This document shows, piece by piece, positions 51,801 through 64,000 of a DNA stretch of 64,000 bases (position 1 is its first letter; each line of letters opens with the position of its first letter). The stretch covers positions 1 through 64,000 of the forward strand of contig JALJEE010002407.1 in assembly GCA_023231475.1 (NCBI GenBank), read 5' to 3'. The notes below the pieces were generated by a model. It had not been told where the DNA came from, did not search any database, and worked only from the letters and a program-made list of their open reading frames with translations. Source of the DNA: Seison nebaliae. Lineage: Eukaryota > Rotifera > Pararotatoria > Seisonacea > Seisonidae. A program made the translations under genes and the position numbers.

Positions 51801-54800
51801 GGAAGAGAAATTATTTCGAGTAATTCCGTTTGGTAAAATGAAAAAATATTGGACGTTATTTCCAGCGGCTAAATCACTTATGAAAATTTTGAAAATTTGT
51901 CCGGTAGAATTCTGAAAAATTAAGAAATTTTTTTAAAAAATTTTAAATTTTAATTTTATAAACGAACTTCTTTTATGTTGTATTGACATTCTTTCCTTTT
52001 GTATTCGTTGTACGTCGGATAAATTTGGGGAAGTGGAGATGAAATGATGTTGTGGCCAGTGAGGTCAATAATCAAATTGAGGAAGGCCTTCCTCCCACAA
52101 GAATTACGACATTCGATTTTCAACATTATCTGGTCTTGTCTCGATAAGATATCAGAATGTAATAATGACGATTCGACCACTAATAATCCAGTTTTTCTGC
52201 TAATGGAAAAATGATCTATAAGAAATGAAAATCAAAAACATAAACTAAAAGCAGACAAACTTTGTAAAACATCAGCGTTGGCTGTTGATAAGGAATAATC
52301 CACATCTGAATATGTTATATCGTTCGGTAAAGTTCTTTGACATGTGACTTGTTTAAAGACGGTTTTCGATGGCGTATTGACATCCAATTGAATGAATTCT
52401 GAAGCAATTTGGGGACAATTAGGATAATCACATTGGAAGTTCAAAGTTTCGATTCCCTCATTATCAACATGTATTTGCAACTAAAATTAATTGAATTGAT
52501 AAATAAAAAAATCATATAAATTATCAGAAATTTTAAATATTGTTCTTTCTTTTTATTTTAATTCGAAATCCCTTCGTGGCAAAGAATTAAATCGAAGAAT
52601 ATTTTAACCAAATTCGTAATACAAAATTGCTCCGAATTACATGATAATGTTGGTGCCATAAAGAGTCTTGATCGATTTCTGTTCGTTGATCTATCACAAC
52701 ATCTTATCGGTAATGTAAAGACAAATCTGGAAATGAAAAATTGTTTCAATTGAAAAATTTGTGGAAAAAAACTTGTTTGAAACAGACGAGTATAATTTGA
52801 GTGGGAGATCCATCAACAATCGACGAGTTTTTATTCTCTTTCATTTTCAAAATATAAAACGGATAAAATGATGATAAATTGATGATAAATTGATGAAAAC
52901 CTGATCGTTATCGATATAGAAATATTCTCTGGCTAATTGTAAATTTTGATCGTCATGTCCCAAAACAGACGAAGGATCTTGAATGATGTTACAAATTAGT
53001 TCGTCCTCCACATCTTTATCATTCAAATTTAAGAAATTGGAAATATTCCTTTGAAACACGTCGAGATTGGGTGTTAGTATGTCACATACAGTGGGACTTT
53101 TAACAACATTAATTTTGGCGATTGTTGCTAAATGAGAATTCTAAAAAAGAGAAAATTATCAAATTAATATGAAACGGAAAAATTTAACGTATTGATTGAC
53201 TGAATTGAGGGGAGAAAATGAATTGGAGTTTTGGGTAAATATGACAATATCTGACGTTATCCGTTCATTTCCCAAACGATATTCATAGTCGTTATTACAT
53301 TTAGTCACTTGGATTTTATAATGGAGAATGCGAGGTAAATGTGGAACTCGTAACAAAAAAAATTCACCTAATTTCAAATAACAATTCAAATATAAGAGAA
53401 TGTTAAGCAAACCCGATAATGGAGAGAATTCATGAATAAAAATTTGGGAAGATAAATTTCCGTTAGAAATAATTCCGTTTGCCGTAGCGTTCTCTTTATA
53501 AATTAATAAATATTCACTACATTCTTCTAAATTTCACATGAATGAAAATGAAAAATGAAATTTATGTGGAAACGGTTTCCGAGAAAAGCTATCGGTTTTC
53601 TGAATTGAACACCCAAAAATTCGCCGTTCTCAATTAACGAATGTTCACAAATATAATCGTAATAAATTCCATGAGAGAATTGAGGCAATTCTGCCATTGC
53701 CGTGTTGACGGATTTATTGAGAAATGTAACCGAACCTGAAAATGAATTAAAAAGTTTTAAAAATTCAAAAATTCAAAATAAACATTTTGTTTCGGTGATA
53801 TTGAGATTTTGTCGATGTCTAACCGAATATGTGACGTCGTATAAAAAAATTTGTGGAAACGATTTTATATTCATTTCATTCACTTTCAATACGTTTCCAT
53901 CAATTTCGAACAAATTCTAAAAATTTTCCTTTTGTAGAATGGGAGAAAATTGAAGAGGGAAACCGTTGGCAACGATTGAATTCGATTAGCTGAATGACCC
54001 ACGACACTGTTAATAGTAAATTGGAAATTCTGAATTTGATCATCTGATTCGACGGACGTGGCTAAATAATATCTTTCCAAAACATCTGTTTGAATTTGAA
54101 TTTTAAATGAATTAGAAAAATTATTTGACCTTTCGTTCGATTATCTGATTTGCAGATGATATTCTGATTGGGGAAATCCGTCGTGCTGATATCGAGAAAG
54201 AGTTGTTTATCACAATTCTCGTTCGAGATGATGAGCTTCAGACGAATTCTTTAAAACAAAGGACGAAATCAAAACTTTTAATATTATTCGATTGAGATTA
54301 CGGAAATTGAATAATTGATCTTCATTTCCAACACTCACAACTCCAGTTATTGGATCAATACGAAATCCTGTGATGGAACCATCATTCGGTTCAATCACTT
54401 GGAGTGAAGTGAATCTAATATTCGATCTATTCCCATCAATCGTCGAAACATCAATTCGAAATAATTTAGTATCTAAATAAAAATCAAATAGAAAAACATG
54501 AGAATTCAATAAGAACTTTGCGGTAAATTGTCAGATAATTGACGGATTAAATAAAATGTTTCGTTCGTTTTGATCGTATTGATATTTGGATAGAGTGCAG
54601 TTAAACGATCAATTGTTACACATCGATTATCATCCACTAATTGTGTTCTATCAATCACGTATAAATTGAGAATTGCTTCACTTGATATTAGTTGTCCCGT
54701 CCCCAAATCCATCGAACAAACAACTCGAAATCTAATTCTTAATTTAGAATTTATCAACAAATTAATAAATTTTAAATACGAACGGATCGGGAGAGATTGA

Positions 54801-57446
54801 TTGAATATTATTTCTTACGATTATTTTTCCCGTTTCTTCTTCCATTAAGAAGAGGTTGGAATCATTTGGATCGAATGGAAATAATTGATATCTGATAGGA
54901 CCATTTAAATTCTGATTATTTTGACACTAATAATGATCGGAATTATGATGAATTATCAAAAGAAAAAGATGTTAAACTTGTGTTTGGATAGAATTCGTAT
55001 TGTTATTAATGTCGAAAAATTCGAAAAGTTGAGGGTGTGCGTCGACGAAACTCAACGACGATACTTGGAAATTGGAGGGAGAAATTTGGAATTTCTTGAA
55101 AGTGGAAAATCCTCGTCCTATTTCCAAAATTGTTAAATTGCAGATATCGCAAACACAAACCTTGCTCATCAGTACATCGGATGAAATATGAATGAAAGGA
55201 GACAGTGTTATCGAATAATAAAATATTCGGTTTCAATTCGATCCTCCATCGATCTGGTGAAATTGGACGTAAGAAAAATCTGAAGAGAAATTCGAAAAAA
55301 AAATCGAAAAGAAAATTTAAAAAAAAATTACTTTTCTTTCGATGGTAGACCTTCCAATGTACAAATGGTACCATCGATTCCATTAATTCCTGAATCAAGA
55401 TCAGAAATCGGAAATTCTGTTATAATTCCGTTATTAACATCTCCATTATTTAACTGAATTATGTGAATTGGAGGAAGGATGAAAATAAATATTAAACTGA
55501 AAGGAAAATATCGGGTGAATCTATTTGAACTGGGTTGTCGTTTTTATCTTGTAAATCCAAATTAATGAGAGTCGATGTTTCTATTTGTCCACCGTTCGGT
55601 GTGATTGCAGTTAACTTAAAAATATTGTTGAGATTTTATAATGTGTTCAAGAACTTGTAAAGGAATTGTTCTTAATGACTCGAAATCGAAATTTGCACCG
55701 TTTTCAATAGTTAGTGCAAATTGATTGACATTTCCATCAAGTACGCCATCTGGTGATAATTTGATGGAATTGAGTAATTGTTGAATTTGCACATCGGTCG
55801 ATGGAGATGTTAATTTTATTTGATACGATTCGAATGGACTCTGATGAAAAGAATAAATAATTTTGATTTTAAGTTTAAAACGATTTCTGGTGAGACGAAT
55901 TTTATTGACGGAATTATGAAGGAGAATCCATTTGATGGTGTCTCTGGTAAACGAATGTTAATGGCACCTGTTGTTCCCTCAAATCTCTTAGGTTCGTCAT
56001 CGATATTTTGAACATCGAATGCCACCTGTGGAAAAATGTTCAATTGGAAATATGGATGAAAAAACAAACTAATTTAGCGGCTGAAGTTCCACCGTTCGCG
56101 TCAGTTACTTTCATTGGAATTCTGATAATATTTCCATTTGCTAATAGATCGGATGCTACCAATTGTCCATTGACAAAATTATAATCAGCATTTAAATTCG
56201 CTTTTAATTCAATTTGACCGGTTGATGGATTTAAACTCAAATATTTTTGAGCTAAAACAAAATCGTTGGAGGATAATTGAACTATTTGAGATTATTTGAA
56301 TTTGAAATAAATTTGGGATTAAGATAAAATTGAACATTCATTCCGTTCCGCTACCGATAATCCATTATATTCTTGTTCTGTTAAGAAGGAATATGTGAGT
56401 GCTCCAGAAGCACCAGATGTTTGAACATTCAACGGAAGAATAGTGTTCTATAAAATCATTTTAATTTATTTTTTAATTGAAAATAACAATTTGTAAATTC
56501 TCTCCAATTGGAATTAGATTGTTCGGTGAAAGATTTAATTCTATTGAACTTCCAGTTGATCCGTCAGTTACTAATAGATAAGAATGTCTCGTCGTGATAA
56601 AACCATCCTAAAGAAATTTGTTGACCTTTTCTAAAAGAAATTTGAATTTAACGTTCGTCTCACAAACGATTTGTACAATTTTTTTGAGATCTGCAGGTAT
56701 TTCACCATCCAAAACTAAACGATATTTCCATTGGAGATTAGTGTTTCCAAGTAACGCTTCCGTTTTCACTCTCAAATTTGAATTCTAATTTATTCTTAGA
56801 CATCTCCAATTCCAAATAAAGAACTAACGTCACTTGCACAATTTGTAGTTCCGACAATTCTATTCGTTTGATCTGCGTCAGTCACGGCAATCTCAGGAAT
56901 AATAACACCACCATCAGTTAAATTCTAGGAGAGAAATATGAATTTATGTAATGGATTATTCTACGAACCGGATCTAATCGATAAATTGATCCATCTTCTA
57001 CAAATATCGGTTTATTATCGTTATCGTTCAGAACATTTATTTCCAATGTTGCCGTCTCAAAATCCGTTCCGCCAAATTCTTTCGCAGTAATTACGGCAAT
57101 AATTCGAAATTCATTCTGATGGATAATGGAAGTTATTTAAGAAATTCTAAAAGTTGAATGGAACTTCAAAATCTAAATTTCTAGATAAAAATAATTCATT
57201 TCCGTTCCTCAATTCTAGAGCGTCCGATATCACTTCAAATACTACCACATCGTTGTTAATGTTGGTTACTCCAGTTAACGTAATTATTTTTGTTCCTACT
57301 GCCCATGTTTCATTGAGATTGATTCTGGACAACTCATTTAGATTCGTTTCCGTTATTTCACTCACAACTGACGAGATAATATGATTGGGATTTAATGATG
57401 ATTACTAACCGTTAATGATGAGTAGACAATAAATTATTAAGTACAT
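48897..57446 (-). CDS. Single-pass transmembrane protein with multiple cadherin repeats
   Basis: Many small exons (often 150-300 bp, introns of about 40-70 nt) run from the ATG at 57446 (signal peptide MYLIIYCLLIINVVS) to the left. Cadherin repeat signatures recur, with motifs such as NVLNDNDKPIF, AVTDADQTN, VTDANGGTSA and LDLQDKNDNPVQ, though many repeats have degenerate Ca2+ motifs. Near 50200-50100 a membrane helix, LIAATVLLGLLPLLALLTSC, precedes a Cys-rich juxtamembrane turn and a basic stretch (RNCLKRAKI). The cytoplasmic tail is Pro/His/Asn-rich with no catenin-binding domain that I can see. A last exon at 48992-48897 (MMNVFETTISPGNEEKELNE... ending IPFR) joins in phase 0 after YDRPG; otherwise the protein ends at 49398. 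It belongs to the large non-classical cadherins; the subfamily is unresolved. Donors checked at the 5' end: GTTAGT, GTTCCA, GTTCGT, GTTAGT, GTTAAA. Confidence 0.8.
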
Positions 57447-57703
57447 TTCTTTGAAGAATCAATTGGGAAAATTTCAATTTTATTTCAGATAAAGAAAAAT
57501 GAAAATTTTTGGAAATAAATTCTCTTCCAAAAAAAAAGAATTAACAATATAAATCGAGATGAAGCACATCAAAATAAAACAAGAGAAAGAAAAAAGAGGT
57601 TAATAGTGAAAATACTCCGATAAAATGAAAAGTTTCTTTACAATAAGAAATGATAATTGAACGGACAATAAAAAGAATTTTTCCTTCTTTATTCTTCGAA
57701 GAA

Positions 57704-60700
57704 TTATCCGATAAATTTCTTTCGAATACATCTACCCGGCAATTTCTCACGCCATTCTTCCGAGCATTGTTCGACTACTATCAATTCATTTTTTATTTCA
57801 TCATCCGATCTCATCGTACGACAATGTCCAAACGCAATGATCTATCAATTAATACACGAACAGATTATCAATTAGTTGGATAAATCGAAAGTGTAACTTC
57901 GTCATGAGAAACCAAACGGAAATTTCCAGTTTTTGGTGCTTCATTCCATCTTCTCTTACGGTTCTCATCAGCGTTCCAAAAGTTCACTTCATATTCGGGC
58001 ATTCGCTAAAAAAAATGAAACAATTTAAAATTTTGAAAGTGTGGAAAATAAAATGGAGAGAAAATGTACAAGAAATGCACAAGTTAGGCACAAAAAATGC
58101 ACGAAAATATTTGAATAATTAAATTTTTCTCCGGACTTGAAACAAATGAAAATTGTTTTAACTTCATTCCTATTTATCACATAATATCGATTGTTGGCGA
58201 AAACGATAAATTTATCTGTCGATATATAATCAATAGATAATGGACAGAACGGAAGTGCCACCCAATGTAAGGGCCATCGTTGCGTGTATTCTTTCGTCGT
58301 CTCCCACGAAATGTTACAATTCGCTTCCATGAAACTATAAAGCTTCTTACACCAATCATTCCTTTCCAATTGGGAAGCAGTGATGGTTTGTGCACTTTCC
58401 AAATCTTCCTCACTTTCATCCACATTAGTTGGCGACGCCACAGCATTTAGTTTATATTCTATAATCTGAACAGAAATGTAAATAGAAAATGAATTGAAGA
58501 GAATTGAACTTCTTTATTGGTGAACATAAAAAGAATATGATTTAATTCACTATTGATTCCATAACAATCGATATTTAGATCAAAATTTAAATAATCAATT
58601 GCCATCAATTGGAATTGATTATCGAACCGAAGAAATAAATTTTTTCCGTTACTCAACGAGATGAATATTCGGAATTGATCGATCAATTCTATCAATTTGA
58701 AGTGCAATATCCTCAACAATTTTCTACATTTCGGGAAATTGAGAGTGAGAATCAAATTCATTTCGTTCTCCACATGGAAAATTTTCATTTGAAAATCTAT
58801 ATCATTTTTACATAATTTCTCCGATTTCCCCATATGAATGGATGAGAATGTTGAATGTTCATTTGGATAATCGTCAATTGTATAAATGGATTTACTCTTA
58901 TTTTTCATTTCACCATCATAATCGATGGCGATCAAATATAAATCGTTATTTTTATTATATAATTGGACATGTGCCAATTTCATGGGCATCTTTCGACATC
59001 GAGTGAGAAGAACTGTCTCTTTAAGTAATTTGCGAGATGATGGTGATAATTCATATTCCAAACGATAAAGATAAAGATGATCTGTTGTCGTAAATGAGAG
59101 ATAATAAAGAAATGAATCTTCATTCCCTCCCATATTATTTGACATATCGATCGATGTCACATGAACCGAATCGATTTGTCTTGATAAACATAATTCTGCT
59201 AATTTCGATATTTGAAATCGAAGATCTGATTGGCGATTCTCTTTAAATCTCTTCAAAATCGATTCATTTTCTTTCAATTCATAAATTGTTATCGAATTTG
59301 TCCCTCGATAAATGATCAAATTATCTTTAACGAAAATTTTCTTATTCTAAAAAAGGTTGTTAAAATGCGATTTGTAAAAATTTAACAATTTTATCGAAAT
59401 ATGAAATTTTCACCACCGTTCCCAATTTATTTTTCATTCTTTTCTCTACCAACGTCAAATTGATGATATTAATATCACAATCGGCACTACCCGTCAATAA
59501 ATATTCATTTTTTTCTTTTTCATCGAAATAATATTGGACCGTTTCAATATCTCCTTTATGTTTCGTCCACAATTTATCGTTCGTCTTCCAAATAATCGTC
59601 TTCTCTTCATTTATCGTATAACTCAATTTCCATACACAATGATCCATTCCCACACAATAAAACATTCTTCTCTCCTTCAAATATTCAATTTAAATATTTA
59701 ATTGAAAATAAATTTTTTAAATTAGTTTAAACTTTCACCAAAATCATATCCAAAATGGACGACACACTTAATTTGAATTGTTTTAATAAAATTTCTCCTT
59801 CGACATTCCAAACGGAAACGGTGCCCGTCGAATCGCCACTAACCAAAATATTCATTTCCATTTGATAATTTCTGAAAATAATTTTTTTAGATTAATCTTT
59901 AAACGTTGAATAGACGAACGGTAAAAATAATAATTTCCAAATTATTAAATCATCAAAACGACGTTGATGACCGACATTAATTGAATGATATTTTTTCAAT
60001 GATTTATTCTCATTATTCATCGTATAAACATCAATCACGTCATTTCCACCCATAGCTAATAAACGTCCGTTGTCATTCCAATTAGCACAAATTATTCGAT
60101 TAACTCCACGTCGAATTACTTGAAATGATTCCATCGATGGCACCGAAATCAGATTGATCACTCCCTCCTCCGTTCCCAGCTAAAATAAATTATGAGACAA
60201 CATTCTTGCACTTAAAAAGTAACAGCGAAAATGGAGAAGGAATCATTATATGACATGGTCCAAACGGCTCCACCATCAACTGGACATTCTATCTGAAAAA
60301 AAAGTTTTAAAAAATTCTAAAAAATTTTTTTTTAAAAATTCAACTTTTGTTTGGAAATTTCTTGGGAATAATTCTAGAAATTTACCAAACGTTCCCGAAA
60401 CGTAAATTTGAGAATTGACAACTTCGAACGATTCTATCTTTCCGTCACCGATCCATTTCTCTTCCTTAATTTTATATCATGAATAAGTTCATTTTCGATT
60501 GAATAAATGTCTAACATGATCTAACATCCAATTGCCATTCACCAACGAATGTTCCTCAATTACATTGCTTTGTCTACTCATAGAATTATTGGATGAATGA
60601 TTCGTAGAAGAAAATTGTTAACCTGACAACAAATAAATGTTCGTCTTTTAAATCGATATAAAGACGTCGAACGAAATCAACTTGGAAGTCGAGATTGTTA

Positions 60701-60864
60701 ATTTTATGAAGAATTGTATTCATCTTTAGCACGTTCGCGTAAATAATTTTCTGACGCCTAACCTTAAATTTCAAATTGAAATATAAGAAATAATCATCGG
60801 TAGAGTTGGTAGATGAATTTTGAAGATTATTTTCGATGCGACATTTTGAAAATTGGTCTGACAT
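57704..60864 (-). CDS. UTP4: UTP4 / cirhin-like WD40 protein of the SSU processome
   Basis: A divergent WD40-repeat protein whose blocks follow cirhin in order. The N-terminus has ILHKINNLDFQVDFVRRLYI (cirhin: HRVRFFNYVPSGIRCVAY), then DGGAVWTMSYN, VNRIICANWNDNGRLLAMG with a DVYTM blade end, DLIIWKLLFLPFVYST, a SGDSTGTVSVWN blade, a GDIETVQYYFD blade with LLTGSADCDINI, DHLYLYRLEYELSPSSRKL, and NDWCKKLYSFMEANCNI followed by WVALPFCPLSIDYIS. The C-terminus ends LIVVEQCSEEWREKLPGRC and RKKFIG, matching the cirhin ending. The start could be 60864 (MSDQFSKC) or a later Met at MNTILHK. The protein serves in 18S rRNA maturation in the nucleolus as part of the tUTP/UTP-A complex. It lies 258 bp upstream of the cadherin start, same strand. 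Confidence 0.75.
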
Positions 60865-61637
60865 TTGAATTCTAAATTATTTGCCGCGTGTTTCCTCCAA
60901 TTTGAAAAAAAAATCACATTTCACATCTTGTTACAGGGACTTATAGTAGAGAGATATTATAGTTTCTTCATAATCACTCTTACTTTACTCCAGTCAGTTC
61001 ATTAATAGAATGCAAATAACTTATAAACCATGTTACAATTTTTATAACTATTTTTTTATAAACTACTATTTATAACGAATCTAATCATGAGGAATTTAAA
61101 AGAATTTAAATATAATATGAGAAAATAAGTAGTAAAACTGTATGTTATTGAAAAAAAGGTCGAAAATCTGAACTTATAGATCGAAAAGGATTTGAATTTT
61201 AGAATGCGAATTCATTTTTATAATTTAGAAAATTTTAAATTAAAAAAAATACGATCATCAATTAATTTGGAATGAACGGTGCGAATTAATGATTTAATTG
61301 TCAATTGGAATTAGAAAAGAAAAAATTCATTTTTTCCGCAATACAATAAAAATCAATGGTTCCTCATTCAAGGTGGAAGGTTAAAGATGGTAGAAGAATT
61401 CAGAATTTAAAAATTAAATTTAAAAAAGTTTTATTCAAAAGAAAAAAACAATAAAATATTTTATTTTTCCATTTTTTATTTATTTTTAGTTCATTAATGT
61501 CAACATGTTTTCGTTCGAATTTTTTCATTTATAAATTTATCAAGTTTCTTCATCAGAAGTTTGATGCATTGTTTATTAATCAGAAATAATTAGTGAATGG
61601 ATAAAATTGGAAAAGAAATAATTATTATAAATTTTAA
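60865..61637. other. Intergenic interval
   Basis: About 770 bp of AT-rich sequence between the COG4 stop and the UTP4 start. No coding frame. It should hold the UTP4 promoter and the COG4 3' UTR. Confidence 0.5.
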
Positions 61638-64000
61638 TTATAGTGAACTGCCATATTTGTCGACGGTTCTTCTGATTTCATCGATGGAGAAATCGGATCT
61701 GATAAATAAAGAGAAATTTAAGAATAATTTTAGAAGAGAATAATAACCTTAATTTCATGATATTTTCGACGTCTTTTTTTGAGAATCGTCCTATGGTACT
61801 GGACGGTATGAGAAGTTCGATACAATCACATAATTCGTGCGGGGATTCCATGAGCAGAAGAGTTGAAATACCTGAGAGTCGAAAGAGTTTCTCTCGAATA
61901 CTCCAATTCATTCGATTGGTAAAGAAGTGGAGTATTCGTCGTACTTGTTTATCAAATATCGTCGCTCCAAACTAAAAAAAAGAAAAAATTATATGTTAAA
62001 AAATTCAAATAAAACTTTAGTGAAAGTAAATTTGATGATAGTTTTCTCTATTAATTGAGTGATCTCTTTCGCCATCCAAATAATGAGTTTATTTAAATAT
62101 TCCTCGAAAAGAATTTGAGAATTCTCTTTAATTATCACATCGAATTGACAAATGCAATCTAATAACACCGAATCATCAGGAATGGGATCTTGAATAGTTA
62201 AATTGTAGAAAGTTTTCTTGAATTGATCTTGCACACACTTCCTCAATAAACTTCTCACATTGTTCGTTGTGTAATGATTGAGACGAGTCTCGCCGATCTC
62301 TTCGAATTTTTCCGCTGAACTTTTACACAATTCATAAACACAAGATTGTAACATTTGAATTTGGTTTTCTGTCAATTCATGACGAATTGCCAAATTGTTA
62401 ATTTGTTGATTAAAATCACTAAATAATTTCTGAGAATTGCGACATATGATGGAAATGGTATTTAATCGTGCTAAATAACAAATAAATTTCTGTTCGTTCT
62501 TATTCTCTTTTTCTTTATTCTCCACGAAATTGTTATGATCGAATGAGAAAGAGGAATATTTGTCGAAACATTTTTGTGTATATTTCAAATAATTTCCACT
62601 CATCAAACTATTGAGATGTTGACAGAGTGAACAACTGACATCGATGGAAGCGGTCGATATGGCTAATTGGAAATAAGTTTGAATAATGTAAAATATTTCG
62701 TCACAACTGGAATAGATGTTGATGGAATTTTGATCATTCACTTGACATTGTATTAATGAATCAGTCGAGTAAATTTTATTTAACATAATTTGCAAATTCA
62801 TCTCCACCATATGAATATATGACGCATTGATCGAATGATATACTTCACTTAATTTGAATCGTTTGAGAACGATTTCTCCCACCAATTCCTCATCGATCTC
62901 TTCGTTCGATATCGAATTATCTTTGAATGAAATTCCGTTTAAATATCGTTGAATAAATAACGATTCTTTCGAGAATGTCGCTTCCTTCCAAATTAATTAA
63001 AAAATTTCAAATTTAAAAAATTTGGGAAACTTTAAAAGTTTTCTTGAGAAACGTCCGATATAAATGATACGACGAAATTATCGATGAATAAATCTGAAGA
63101 TTCTCTTCAATTTTATCTTTCTAAAATTAAAAAAATTTTTTGAAATAATTTTTAAAAATTTTAAAAATTAAAAATGAGGAAAAAAACCTGCATCATTTTC
63201 GGTTGAGATTCCATCCATGCTAATAAGAGAGAAATCGTCATCTCATTACAGATTGCGTCATGAATTTGACAAATGAAGATGAATAAACTGGTTCGACCTA
63301 AATCGATGATAAATTTTGATGGAAATGGAAATGGAATTTTGAACTGTAAAATTTTTGGAGAACAAGTCGACGAGACTCGATTGTATCTGCTAATGATTCG
63401 AAGATACTTCTCAATTTGATTTGAATTATTGAATCACTTTCTCGGAGAAATCCAATTCGATTCTTTAATTGTTCCACAATGAATTTGGAATATATTTCAA
63501 TTCCCTAAATCATTCCGATGGAATTAATTTAAATAAAGAAAATTGATAAATACTTCTCGTTCTAATGAAATTCGAGGAAGGAGAATAATAAATCGATCCA
63601 CTTCCTCCATATTCATCTTCTCAATATTCTTCCGTAATTCATTGAGAAGAACATCCTGAACTTTCTTCAATTGCTGACAATCTGTTACGTCGATATCATC
63701 ATCATCTGACGGATTGGTAGAAACGAGTTCCGCAGCTTTCTCAAAATCTTTTCTGTTCAATGCATCAGTCACTCCATCGAAACATTCCTCTTTCTTCAAT
63801 CGTTGAGAAACGCGTTTGTGCAACGAATCGGCATTTTGTTTAGTGAAATCTAATTTCCTCATCGTTTCCGACACTTGTGATGCGAGACGATTTGTCTCCT
63901 TCAATTTTTTATTCATATCACGACCTATTCTTTCCACATTCTGCAGACGATGATCAAATCCTTTTATTTCTTCCAATTTCCCATTGAACATCTTCTCACA
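61638..64000 (-). CDS. COG4: COG4, conserved oligomeric Golgi complex subunit 4 (5' end beyond window)
   Basis: The coding sequence enters at the right edge, so the N-terminus is missing. The first visible exon has the coiled-coil region of COG4 with ETMRKLDFTKQNADSLHKRV, FDGVTDALNRKDFEKAAELV and EEVDRFIILLPRISLERE. Later exons carry a central helical part (SCDEIFYIIQTYFQLAIST, an extended acidic insert) and the C-terminal region with FGATIFDKQVRRILHFFTN, MNWSIREKLFRLSGISTLL and SDFSIDEIRRTVDKYG, which match the end of human COG4. COG4 belongs to lobe A of the COG tether, which holds retrograde vesicles at the Golgi and interacts with SNAREs and Rabs. Introns traced: GTATTT (first visible), GTTTTA and GTTATT. 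Stop at 61638. Confidence 0.88.

Noticed and set aside
1-64000. CRISPR arrays, bacterial operons or prophage
   Set aside because: All supported genes are intron-containing animal genes; no spaced direct repeats or prokaryotic gene order were seen.

Overview
The window is nuclear DNA from an animal with a compact, AT-rich genome. Genes are broken by many introns of about 40-65 nt, and the products are metazoan: dystrophin, a caspase-like protease, a two-pore-domain K+ channel, a cadherin, NELF-C/D, COG4, UTP4, DCAF13 and an SPA17-like RIIa/IQ protein. NELF-C/D argues against a Caenorhabditis-type nematode, which lacks NELF. The SPA17-like protein hints at cilia or flagellated sperm. I cannot name the phylum. 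The most striking genome-wide trait is that almost every intron I could place by frame and homology starts with GTT rather than GTA/GTG.

Layout. 0-0.35 kb: remnant of a non-LTR reverse transcriptase (minus). 0.59-0.81 kb: a 45-residue PCP4/PEP-19-like IQ protein (minus). 3.25-3.45 kb: 30-bp tandem repeat. 3.6-4.2 kb: SPA17-like (minus), head to head with DCAF13/SOF1 (plus, 4.4-5.96 kb). 6.0-6.5 kb: unknown coiled-coil protein (plus). 7.7-8.4 kb: secreted protein with about 29 Asp in a row (plus). 10.45-15.2 kb: large disordered protein with an alveolin-like Pro/Val/Ile segment (plus), convergent with a K2P channel (minus, 15.5-17.0 kb).

From 15.5 kb to the right end every gene is on the minus strand: K2P channel, NELF-C/D (18.1-20.5), caspase-like protein (20.8-22.2), dystrophin in three blocks (23.4-26.9, 29.3-33.4, 37.7-45.5), a single-pass cadherin (48.9-57.4), UTP4/cirhin (57.7-60.9) and COG4 (61.6 to the window edge, 5' end missing).

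There is no functional cluster beyond chance neighbours. DCAF13 and UTP4 both serve the small-subunit processome. The main oddities are the GTT donors, the caspase-like protein that keeps its His/Cys dyad but lacks both S1 arginines, the dystrophin locus that has the actin-binding domain and rod but not the WW/EF/ZZ end, and the alveolin-like animal protein. All exon boundaries were placed by eye from frame, GT..AG and homology, and may be off by a few bases.
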